64,000 nucleotides of DNA from Nymphaea colorata (lineage: Eukaryota; Streptophyta; Magnoliopsida; Nymphaeales; Nymphaeaceae), in assembly GCF_008831285.2 (NCBI RefSeq), contig NC_045140.1:22214131-22278130 (forward strand). The letters are read 5' to 3'. Each line of letters starts with the position of its first letter. Position 1 is the first letter of the stretch. A program made the position numbers and the translations under genes. This document shows positions 25,471 through 35,517 of this stretch, piece by piece. The notes under the pieces are model-generated. The model made no database searches. It was not told the DNA's origin and saw only the letters and a list, made by a program, of their open reading frames with translations.

Positions 25471-25835
25471 AGTGGTATCAGAGCAGACGATTTCTCGAAG
25501 GGAACTTGAAAGATGAGAACGCTGCGATGATAACAAACAAGTGGTTCAAAGAAAAAAATGTTGGCTTGTTTGGTGCCCTAAGGGTTTGGGCATGTTCGTC
25601 GGACACTGGTTCAGGTGACCGCGTTGGTGTTGGCCAGATGGAAATCACATGTTCCGAAGATGGTGTCTGGGCGTCAGGAGCTGAAGGGCCAAGAGAGCCG
25701 CTCGCTGAGACAGATAGGGTGAGACCTGACGTGGAAAAGGATTGTCCAGGAGGGCAAGTGCCCTTAGTGTTGACATGTCTCGAGGAAGGAGCATGTGCAC
25801 GGGTAGGCAACACAGCTTGGAAGTTTGAAACTTAG
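25323..25835 (+). CDS. Open frame from 5' LTR into retrotransposon interior, unknown product
   Basis: An open frame of about 170 codons starts within the 5' LTR, crosses the primer-binding site and ends at 25835 in the interior. It shows no CCHC zinc knuckle, protease DSG/DTG motif or other retroelement signature, and I do not recognise it. The part inside the LTR cannot be a normal start for a retroelement protein because the primer site lies within the frame. It is most likely an incidental frame in GC-richer DNA, or the remnant of a gag start. Listed because it is the only sizeable plus-strand frame of the element. Confidence 0.2.
   Translation: MPSALHSSSSPQSRIMMNASASLKEVLGWPKAFGKRLRRRAGRRNSARDKWYQSRRFLEGNLKDENAAMITNKWFKEKNVGLFGALRVWACSSDTGSGDRVGVGQMEITCSEDGVWASGAEGPREPLAETDRVRPDVEKDCPGGQVPLVLTCLEEGACARVGNTAWKFET
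25473..25484 (+). other. Primer-binding site for initiator tRNA-Met
   Basis: TGGTATCAGAGC follows the 5' LTR after the dinucleotide AG. It is complementary to the 3' end of plant initiator tRNA-Met, the usual minus-strand primer of plant LTR retrotransposons, and fixes the element's orientation. Confidence 0.95.
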
Positions 25836-26069
25836 TGGTCGTCAGATATGTTCCAGATTTTACTAAGAAAAAGTGCAAATAATGAAAGAAAAGTGGGGTG
25901 ATGCTGAGAGATGGACTAGAGGCAAAACACCCGATAAGGCAGCTAGCCACGACGTGACGGGTGCGTCAACCAGACGAACGGATGAAGGCTGAGTTTAAAA
26001 GAAAATCAAGGGAACGGTAGCTGAACTTCTATCGCTCGGGGCAAAGTCACTGAGGTCAGTGACGATTTT

Positions 26070-26082
26070 GGCGGTGGGAGAG
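26070..26082 (+). other. Polypurine tract before the 3' LTR
   Basis: GGCGGTGGGAGAG directly abuts the 3' LTR start TGTTGCC. It is purine-rich with one C and one T, the expected position for plus-strand priming in reverse transcription. Confidence 0.75.
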
Positions 26083-26793
26083 TGTTGCCGGTCGACTGTG
26101 TCTGGCCGGCCAAGCCAGTAAAAGGGAATGCTGCTTGGCCAGCTTAGGCATAGTTGGAAGGCATGTGAGATCAAATCGGTCGCCGAGTCAAGCAGAAAGC
26201 AATGCACTTGGAATGTGCAGCGCGGTGGTGCAGTGACAAGGCGTTTAAATGCATCATGATCAGCAGTCCCTTTGGAAGTACAAGTCCGTCGTTGGGGAAT
26301 CCAGTGGGTTCCCCACGCGTAGTGTTTGGATACACAAGGGGGTGCGCGTGGGGTAGGGGCAATTCCCCCAGTGGGCGCATACGCTGCGTTCCACAACCGC
26401 GTAGAGTCACGCGGGGGTGAGCAAGTGAATGCTCATCGTCGAGTAGGGCGATGGTCGGCCGCCTTATTTAATGACATATAGTCGTCAACTGGCTTCGGCT
26501 GGGGACTTCCTCCCAAGGGAAGTCTACCCCCACCCAGATTTCGTTTGGATGTAGATAGGTACTTGGAAGAATGGTGAAGTTCTGACAGGGCCTCATGGCC
26601 ATGGCTTGCCGATGGTCGACAAAGGGATAAAACCTGGGTGATGGTGTGCCGAGTGCTTTGCACTCCTCGTCTAGTCCACAGTTCCGAATAATGATGAATG
26701 CTTCCGCTAGCTTAAAAGAGGTGTTAGGCTGGCCGAAGGCTTTTGGGAAACGCCTTCGGCGCCGCGCGGGTCGAAGAAACTCGGCCCGTGACA
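26083..26793 (+). repeat. 3' LTR (711 bp)
   Basis: Direct repeat of 24769-25470 with about 10 substitutions and a 9-bp insertion near 26588. The terminal hairpin arms are conserved (26732-26740 with 26752-26760). It ends GTGACA and is followed by the target duplication CTGTT (26794-26798). Confidence 0.95.
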
Positions 26794-26798
26794 CTGTT

Positions 26799-29542
26799 AA
26801 TCATTTTGTTAATTGTTACTGAAGATCTTTAATTAGATATGCCAAGATCAGCTTAAGGATGTAAACACTTCATGTTCGAGTTGGATCCACTCTTTGTTGA
26901 ATATGCGATGAGATTCAAATTCAAGTTTGAATTCAGATCTTAGCTTTTCTAAGATTGGTCGGAACTTTTTCAGATTTCAGTCCGGCATGACCTCCGATTC
27001 CAAATGCAATCATGAAACTGTATACCGAATTAAAGTCTTTCTACCATTTTCAACCTCAAAACAAATTAAAAATCAACCAAGTATTTATATATATATATAA
27101 ACAAATACGAAGATAAGCGAGTGCGTATTATAGTTTCATAGAGGTACGTGCAGATCTATGGTGAGGGCTGGCCCTGATATTATCAGAGGGCTCGGCTCAT
27201 TTATTTAGGTGCGAGGTGGCCCTGCCCCCTCCTTTTCCGCCTCCTTCTGGCCCACTGCTTTCTCGATATCTACAGTTTCTTTGGAGGCCTAAACGCGCAG
27301 GCGATGAGGGGGCATGGTGGGAGACGTGGAGCTGCCGCTCGCGGCCCCTTCGGCACGCCCTTCAATAGATGAGAAAAAGGGAAAGAAGATAAATGAGAGG
27401 CAGGAATAATATCAGATTGGAAAAGGCACCAAACGCAAATGATGGGGGGAGAAGCAGAGCCTTGCAGGAAAAAGAAAATGCTTTCTCCAACTTCAAGGCA
27501 AAGAAGTTAAAAGAACTTTTTCTTTTCACGAATCCCTATGGGTGAGGGATTGGTAGCTCATAAATATTAAAAGTAGGAGAGGTAGTTGCAAGTAATCAAT
27601 CGGATGTCCTCTTTAACAAAAGCACAGCCGCCACCCATCAATGCTCCCATCGAGCCCCGTCGCCACTGCAACTAGTCTCCTCCTCGCTGTCGTCAGTTTG
27701 GTCGTAATTACTCTTTCATTTTTATTATTTTCATAACTTTTCAATGGTTTTCTTATTTTCTATCGGTCATTTCTGAATTTTTATAACCTTCTTTTCTTTT
27801 CTGTAAGAAGATAATTTCAACTCTTCTGAAAATCCTCTTTGGACTAGTTTTGCATTTCTTTTTGTTACCCCTGTGTGTGGTTTCTGGCTTCATTTCGCGC
27901 ATGTTTATTCCTTTCATTGGCTGTATGCATTTGAATCTGACGGTTTGTCGGCACCCCTTTGTTTTCCCACTGCTGTCGGTCAGGCAGATGCCACATTCAG
28001 TCCTAGACAAGACAACAAACCCTTTGCGAAAGTTGGTTCAAAAAGCTGAACCTGTTTCTTTTTTCCAATGCTAGAATGTCGTAAATGCCCTTAAGCTGGG
28101 AGTGCAGCCATTAGAACATGTTCAGCTCACCATGTTCATGGGAGAGGGAACGTGAAAAGCAAATTGATATATTTGCAGAGCGAATGAATTTGGTGTCCCC
28201 AGGTGATCTTACATAATACATGTTAATATATGAAACAATGCTCCTTTCTTTCAAACGATGGGGAACTAGAATAGGGTTTCTTCAGCATGCTCAAAGCAGA
28301 CGATTGAGAGATATGGACTCCACCTTAGTGATCATAAGGCAAAATTATGAGTCTTTTTGTAACACCCACTATGGCAAAGTGTAGTTTTTTTTTTTTTTTT
28401 ATGAAAGATCCTTAGAAATCTAGGAGAATTTATAAAATTAGTTGTCTTGATTCCCAGCCTTTAAGCATGAATTATACTTGCTAGGGAATAGTTTATGATC
28501 TTCTAAAGTAGGAGTCCATATGCCGAGTTGTTATACTTTTAGTTGTCACAATTGTGGCATTTTACTTAGAACAGTCGTAATGAAGTTGACACTGCCTAGT
28601 CCTTCACTTTACCCTAAGCTGCAGGTTCCCATTTGTGTCCTTCACTCATGGCCTATATGGCTTGGACCTCCACATCCTACACTAAGCAAAGTTAAACCCA
28701 TGAACCAAAAGTCATTTAGAGTCATACCCTTATGCCATTTTGGTTTTCTTGGCTTGTTTTGACGTGAGCAAACCAAGAAAAAGAAAAAAAAAACTCAAGG
28801 GCCTTGTCCGATTAAGCAAGTCCCCCAAGCCTGGCAGATGAGAAGAGCCCCTAACCTGTTGAGTTTGGCATTTGTGTTTGCATCTTTATAACATCAGCTG
28901 AAGGTTCAGCAGCGCAGCCCGACTTGCCAGGCGTATAAAGGAAGCCAATGGGAGAAATCAACAGCAAGTTGTCAGAGGTGGACCAACAAGATGACTTGGC
29001 TCATGAATAAAGCCAAATTGAGTTGCCAATAAAGAAATTCAGACCTCAGAGAAATCGTAAGGTTTCCAAGGAGGATCTTTCCAGATCAGTCATCGAGAGG
29101 CAATTTCAGTGTCTTTATTTGTGACTGCTAAAGAAGTAGATTCCACCATGACTGCAGCCTGCACGGCTGCCCGGCTGCCCGGAGATAATTGGTGCACTGT
29201 TTGCGAAACTGTATCGGAGAGTATTCTATCGCCCCTGGCCGACGTGAAACCGGCCCGATACAGGTTATGTTTGCCACATTTTTTTAACCTTCTAATTCAA
29301 TTTAAAGCAATTTAAACCCATTTTAAAATTCAAAAACCTGAACAATAGCGTCACAAGGGCCGCACCGATGGGCAATTACAACAATGAATTGGTGTCTCAT
29401 TGCGCATAAATAAACAGTTCAGCAGCGATGGTGATTCGAACGAATAAGATTCTCCAGTCAGGACAAGTAGCATACCAAAATTTGGTTTGCCATGGGATGA
29501 AGGCAATCTGTTTGCAAAGCGGAAGTTGCACAGAGAGGAGAC
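26799..29542. other. Intergenic region and probable 3' UTR of the AVT1-like gene
   Basis: AT-rich DNA with short frames only. The right end, immediately before 29543, should hold the 3' UTR of the minus-strand transporter gene. A GC-richer island around 27200-27370 and 27600-27720 contains no chainable exons. No repeats with clear termini or RNA genes were seen. Confidence 0.5.
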
Positions 29543-32500
29543 TTAATAGCTATTCAGGATCCTGGATACTGATGCATAGGTGCCAACTGCTGCACTAGCT
29601 ATGCCTAGCCCAATGATGATAATGCTCGAAGTGACCTGATTGAAGCAAAAAAAAAAAAAAAGAAAAAAATAAAAAGAAAGAAAACGAAAACAAAGGATGT
29701 GTCAAGCGACTAAAAAAATGTTGCATAATTGATGAGATAGAGGGATGTGGCGCGTGCGTGAGTGAGTGTATGCAGCATTAAATGCTATAGGAAACCTGCA
29801 ACGTTGTAGCTTTCTTCTTTGCTATGTTCAAGAAACAAAGAGGAGGCAAGATGACCGCCTGCCACAACCATATTACCAAATTAAAGATGGCATGACCACC
29901 TTGTAGCAAGAAAAAACAACGGAAGACCCAACACTCAAATATAGAATCATTACCACAAGTATACTGAGAAGAGAGCCGATTAAGGCCATCACAAGACCTG
30001 TGCAACAAGGAAAAGTATTAGTCTAGTTCATGATCGGAAAACTGCTTGAACGATATAAAACATATTTAGTTACTGCGTTGTCTCAGAGCTTGCCAATGCC
30101 AATATATAAAAACTCAGAACCCAAACCTTTATCATGCAACAAAAGAATCAGCTATTTAAGCAGTAGGCCTAAATAATACACAGAATGAAGAAGTTATCGT
30201 TAATGTTGTCTTTATGAGAATAACGTATGCCTTGACATGCACAGCCGCTAACAAGTTCAGAATGTCTAAATGTGAGAATGCAAGCTACAGGTGGAAATTT
30301 TCTTTGCGATGAGAAATATCTATAAATGTTTCAGCCATCTTGCACACGATAGACGTTATTTTTCTAGCATTTGTGGGGGTACCAATTAATGTTCATCCAG
30401 TGGACTTTCACACGCCTTCCTTGCTCCATGCCATCCTAAGAAGCACTTTTTAATATTCAGTTGACAGCCCATGGGTCATAAATTTTTAAGGCTTCTACGA
30501 CTTTCCTCACCTTTCCCTCAAACTGGTAAGAGAAATAATCCTCTACTAGCTGTTCATGGATTACTGGCGCCGCAAGATTTCATACTACTTAACCCATATG
30601 GCATATGCACGCTAAATCCCTTTGCTTTAATTGCACATGCTACAGCATAAATCAACATGTTCATGAAGAACAAGACACATGGCAACTTTTAGAGTAATAA
30701 AGAAGTGCCATGGATTCATTTGGACTTTAACGATACAGTATTAACCATCAAAAGTCAAAACATCTGTTCTACGTACCAAAGAATGGCAAAAGGAATGCGA
30801 CACAAATGGTCGAAATAACAAGCCCTGTCCGTATGAGAATGGAGAACACTAACTCATTTTGAGCTCCACTTGGAAGCAATTCTTCTATACTCCTTGCCAA
30901 GGGATTAAGAAGTAGTGCATATCTGTTTGGTGTCAAGAAATTAACTTATGAAGACAAACAAGCTACGGAGTTTTGTAGTAAAGTTGGGAACAAGAAAGTA
31001 TTCCTATATCTGCACGTTACACTTCCAATCAAAAGGATACTTCGTAAAAGGATTGATCACCTAAGAGGATAACAGACAGAAGAAAGGTGATTTCAGGAGA
31101 ATTTACTAGTCATTAGTTTGCAGCTGTGTAAAGCATTTCTTGAAAACCATGGAGAATGAAATTACAAATGAACTTACCGTTGTCCATATTGCAACTTTTG
31201 AAGAAAAAGCATGCTTTGGCAAGTTCAAAGTTATTTGAGAAAGTGTTCGTTGACCAAACATGAGATATCCCAAGGCTGCAACTGAACCGTATATTGCTGT
31301 GCACAAAAGGAAGCTGAAAAGAATAGCAATTTAGAAGAAATATTACGGGGAGAGCACTAATGGGCAAAAAAGATACCTTTACCCACCAAATAATCAATGC
31401 CTTGTTGAATTTTGTTTTGTCAGACATTGATTGATAGATGTTCGGGAAAACTGTGTGCCCAGAATAGCAAAATCCATGCACCCCAATTGCTAATGGAAGG
31501 CCACTCCAATTAACAAGTGAACCAGTCTGGTGAAATCCTATATGATTGGTGGCGCCAACTAAGAACACTGAAAGGGTTATTAAAATGGTTGCAAGAACAC
31601 CCCCAGCTGCACGGTGCACATGAATTGCATACAAAACAGTAGATAATCAGTAATCACCGAATCGCCAAAAATATTGGATGTCTCCAATGTCTATGTAACA
31701 ATAAAACATGCAACTCCATGATGAAGCCAGTATGTCACCTGAAAGGTATGATATAATTCTAAGGTCTCTTAAGCAAACAGTTGGAAGAACTATAAGACCA
31801 GTTAGGATTCCAAAAAAGTGAGCAGAGTCGGCATGAATCCCACCCCAGTCAAGTGAAGTGCCAGGAAACAGGCTTGTGAGATTGTCTGCCTCCAAAATGA
31901 TAAACTCTACACAGTATGACTGCATTGTAGAGTTAAACAAAAGGACACTGTCAGTATGAACTCACATGATTTTCAATATGAAAATAAGTATTATAATAAT
32001 CAATAGAAAAAGTTTCATGAACTAATGGACACTTACATACAGCTCCAGGTATAAAATGATCTGTGTCAAGAGAAGTACAGTGTTAATAAGAATATCTATG
32101 TATTTGATTCAGGAAAAATTTGTATTTACCAATAAAATTTATAAGCAACACAAAAGTCACTAGAAAATCCACAGAGTGTACTGATGAACAAAGAAAACTA
32201 GAAAGAGTATCATGCTACTTGCAATACGTGCACTGGGAGAAAGACATAAGCCACAGAATATTGAAGAAATGACATTATCTTTATCACAGCTTCATAGATT
32301 CATCTGTTAAGAGACAAGCCAAAAGTAAGAATAGACAATGTACTTTGCCTAATGACTGCTTCACCTTTATTCTTAAAAATTATTAAGTGCATTGATGAGC
32401 AGATAGATCATTGTCTACCAACACAGCCTAAACCTGTTTGTGTTCAAATCATCATCGTTCAAGGGAAACATGGTAGCTGTGTCTTTGCTCAAACATCTCC

Positions 32501-35500
32501 ACCCTCCGGTTCATAAATAACAGAAACTAGACGTGAGAAGAATGTTATGAGAACTTGTACAAGAGATTTCTATTTGTTCAACTCTTTGTGCAACTAATTT
32601 TCACACCCTATTGGCTTGCAAAAGAACTAGTTAAATGCTCCAATCATGCATGCAGATTATGTCTTCTGCTGAAACCTATCCTCTTTTACGTCTAAATGTT
32701 CTTGAATTAATATGGCATACCTCTGAAATTCCTTTTTGATCCCTTAATGGCTGTAAACATGTATGTGAATAAATGTTGGCCTTAAATTTAAGTTATTTAA
32801 TTGAAGAAATTTTAAATGTCAATATGAATTATGTGTAAGGAAAAACATATATATTTCTCCGTAACCAGCACCATGACTAGAAGTTCCAAGACAGCATGAT
32901 CACCAAGCTAATTGGACAGCTGCCCAAAGTCAAGTCGACTTCAAACATCAAAATACAGAATTAAACAGGAAGAACAGGTAAACAGATGTTTTCAAGGTAT
33001 AAGCCCAAGGGCAAATGGCATGACCAGTGACCCCATATTATGCAGTTGTCAGCCAACTGAAAGAAAGGGTAACAGAACCACAGAATGAAGTATCACTAGC
33101 CTGATAAAGAAAGCAGAAAATAGAAAAGAACAAAAAAAACCAAAAAACTCATGTTACTTACAGATATGAAAATACGCCCAAATCTGCCAAAAGCTGCTTC
33201 TCCAATATCTGGATAGCTGAAAATGCCTTCTCTGCTTTCAAAACATTGTTTCATGAGGATGCCTGTATAGCAGCAGACAATCGCAAAAAAAACTAGGACC
33301 AGCAAACTTGCCCATCCAGCTTCTTTTATTGTGAATGGAGTAGAAAGAAGCCCCACACCAGCCAATACATTAACACCTGATTATGAAGAGCCAATTTAAA
33401 AAAAACCCAAAGAGATAAATAAAAGATAGATCTCAATAAAAGATAGATCTCCACATGAGCATCAAGTGCATTTTCAAGTAGCAAGAGAAATCCAAAAAGG
33501 TAATAATATATATCTCTAGGTATATGATTAAGTTTCATACTGCAATTTAATGTAGAGAATAGCAGAAAGATGTCATGATCGTCAGAATAGATATTAGATT
33601 ACCATTAAAAATAGTCTGAGTGAAGCTACAACCACAAATAGCAGGCCGTTCTGAAAACTGCAAATCATGGCAACTTGACTCCTGAAATAGTCTGGATTTG
33701 CTTAGAGTTTTCTCCGATCGTTGTGTCTCAATAATGCTTTCTGATAGCAAGGGCAATTTTGCTTCCAAGTCATTGCAACTCAATGCACTTTCATGGAAAC
33801 TTGAATACCTAATACTGGAAGTACGTTGAAGAAGGCCAAATGTTGGTGATGCAGCAATTGTATAAGAATCCGTTGTTTCCCTGCTTGGAAGGACATAATT
33901 ACATGAACAAATTGATGTAATATAACCTTTGTCTAGTCTAATTAGTGGGGTATGATATATAACTTGAGCCAATATATCCTATAGAAAACGTAGTTAAGTT
34001 CGTTGCTATTAAAACAATAAAAGGCAGCATGCATGGTGTATAGATTAGTAAAAGATACCACATCATGAAGACTATAGACAAGGTCAACAGGCACATATCA
34101 TTCATACTTTTAATTTATTTATTCTCTCTATACAAACACAAATATGTGTCCCTGTCATAATCTTCAAAAAGATGCAGTATCTCAAATATTGCTCATGATT
34201 TCTTTGAACATTCTATTGTTCTCACTGTGCAGCAGGAACTTTTATTCAAAAGAATATCGCTGACCATCATTTTGTGATTCTAGGGGTTGTCTCAGCAAAC
34301 AGATTTTTCACAGAAAATCATGTCACGAAATACAGCACCACCATTCCATCTCTTCACTACTCACTAATCTGGAATGAGACCCCTCAATATTCCAGAAACA
34401 GTAAGGTTAATCAGTTCACTGGATCATGAAAAGATCCCTTACTCTGTCGTCCATATTAATACACGATTCACAATTAAGCAACCAACTATCCAGCAGATAC
34501 TTAACACAATGGGAAAGTACAGCATTATAACGGTTAAAAGAAGCGAACGGATAACACCAATAAACAATTTAATTTAACTCTGCAAAAGATCACATTTAGC
34601 CATGTCTATCAATCTTTTCGACAAAAGGCTGCCGATACAATAGCTGACTTCTGAATCAGATGCCATTTAAACACAAGCAAACTACTATCGCTACAACCGA
34701 CCTACTTACAAAGCGTGGACATATGGACTTACGGACAAGGAGACCATAAAATAAAAAATGCATGCTTCTCCTCCGAAAACCTAGCATAAGTACTTTAACC
34801 ATATATGCTAGGGCAATTTCACAAGTATCGCATTGGGTAACTATGTTCTCAGAAATTGGTCGTCCATAAAGAAAAGAGACCACATCCGCCGTGATCCCGC
34901 ACTCCTAGATGCAGGGAGTGGGTCATTCAAGCCCATCGTAGTGGGTCATTCAAGCCCATCGTAGCCTTCGGTCGTTAGAAGTGGTTCCAGGACGCGATCA
35001 TCTATAAATTCCCCAGAAAAGAATTTCAAAAGCCACGAAGGAAGAAAAAAGAGAGCAAAAAATATTGTTCCTATATACTTCAATGAGCAAGTGAAACGAG
35101 TTGTCCAAAACAACGAACTAAAACGACCCATTTAGCCTCTTCAGGTTCGAATTTAACTTCCCAAATCATCACCAGATCCGTTCCAGCAACGTAAACGAAG
35201 TAAAATAAATCTCCGTCCAGTTTTTTTGCCTTCGATTCATAGAAGAACCATGACGGCTGCAAATCAAAAGCAGCATGAGCAAATCCGAAAAGAAGGAAGA
35301 AAAGAAAAGGAACTCAGAAGCAGCACCTGTAACTGCGCGGCCACTGACTCGAGGTGAAAACAGAGGAAGAGCATGAGTTCTCATTCTTCCCCCAACCATT
35401 CTCCTCACAATCGTCTCTCCCATTTTCCATCTCACCATCGGTGTCCTGCGGCGAGCTCTTCTCGCTGCGCGCGTCCTCGTCTTCCTCCAGGAACATCTCG

Positions 35501-35517
35501 CGGTCCGCGCCTTCCAT
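29543..35517 (-). CDS. AVT1: Vacuolar amino acid transporter, AVT1 type
   Basis: Twelve coding exons on the minus strand: 35517-35327, 33880-33603, 33376-33162, 32060-32037, 31919-31739, 31606-31387, 31313-31178, 31060-31041, 30922-30777, 29997-29954, 29858-29796 and 29635-29543. All junctions are GT-AG and the 1611 nt close in frame (536 aa), as expected for the AVT1 branch of the amino acid/auxin permease family (Aa_trans). These proteins move neutral amino acids across the tonoplast; substrate and direction here are inferred only. The first ~140 residues are acidic and Ser-rich (cytosolic tail) with the AVT1 hallmark SQWPRSYR at the exon 1 end. The membrane core starts near residue 145 with GVGLLSTPF (163-171), then [39 protein letters not shown] and YLMFGQ. 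The C-terminus is hydrophobic. The ATG at 35517 is the first in frame; Met8 is an alternative. Exons 4 and 8 are microexons (24 and 20 nt). Which AVT1 paralogue (A-J) this is cannot be said. Confidence 0.93.
31041..31060 (-). CDS. AVT1: AVT1 exon 8, 20-nt microexon
   Basis: Between acceptor TTAG and donor GTATCC, 20 nt encode VINPFT plus two bases of Lys. The split codon is completed by the first base of exon 9 to read K-Y-A-L, which restores the conserved family sequence [10 protein letters not shown]. Skipping it would shift the frame, so it is needed for a functional transporter. Confidence 0.88.
32037..32060 (-). CDS. AVT1: AVT1 exon 4, 24-nt microexon
   Basis: Between acceptor ACACAG and donor GTAAGT, 24 nt encode IILYLELY, joining exon 3 (ending RIFIS) to exon 5 (starting SYCVEF). 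Together they rebuild the membrane segment conserved in AVT1 proteins. Being a multiple of three, skipping would delete eight membrane residues without a frameshift. Confidence 0.9.
34918..34963. repeat. 23-bp perfect tandem duplication in AVT1 intron 1
   Basis: The unit at 34918-34940, ending AAGCCCATCGTA, is repeated exactly at 34941-34963. It lies in the 1446-bp first intron of the transporter gene. Confidence 0.92.

Larger units (their letters stand above)
24769..26793 (+). mobile_element. Complete non-autonomous LTR retrotransposon (2025 bp)
   Basis: Two near-identical direct repeats, TGTTGCC...GTGACA, bound a 612-bp interior and are flanked by the duplication CTGTT. A primer-binding site TGGTATCAGAGC begins 2 bp after the 5' LTR, and a purine-rich tract abuts the 3' LTR. 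Orientation is plus by PBS and PPT order. The interior has no gag, protease, reverse transcriptase, RNase H or integrase, so movement would need enzymes from another element. Hand comparison of the LTRs gives about 10 substitutions (8 transitions) and one 9-bp indel over about 702 bp, roughly 1.4% divergence, so the insertion is recent in plant terms. The LTRs are longer than in classic TRIM elements. A TRIM/SMART-like element or an internally deleted derivative of a larger Gypsy- or Copia-type family are both possible. Confidence 0.93.

Noticed and set aside
25995-26396. Minus-strand frames of 79-133 codons in both LTRs
   Set aside because: They repeat because the LTRs repeat; no motif, and antisense to the element.
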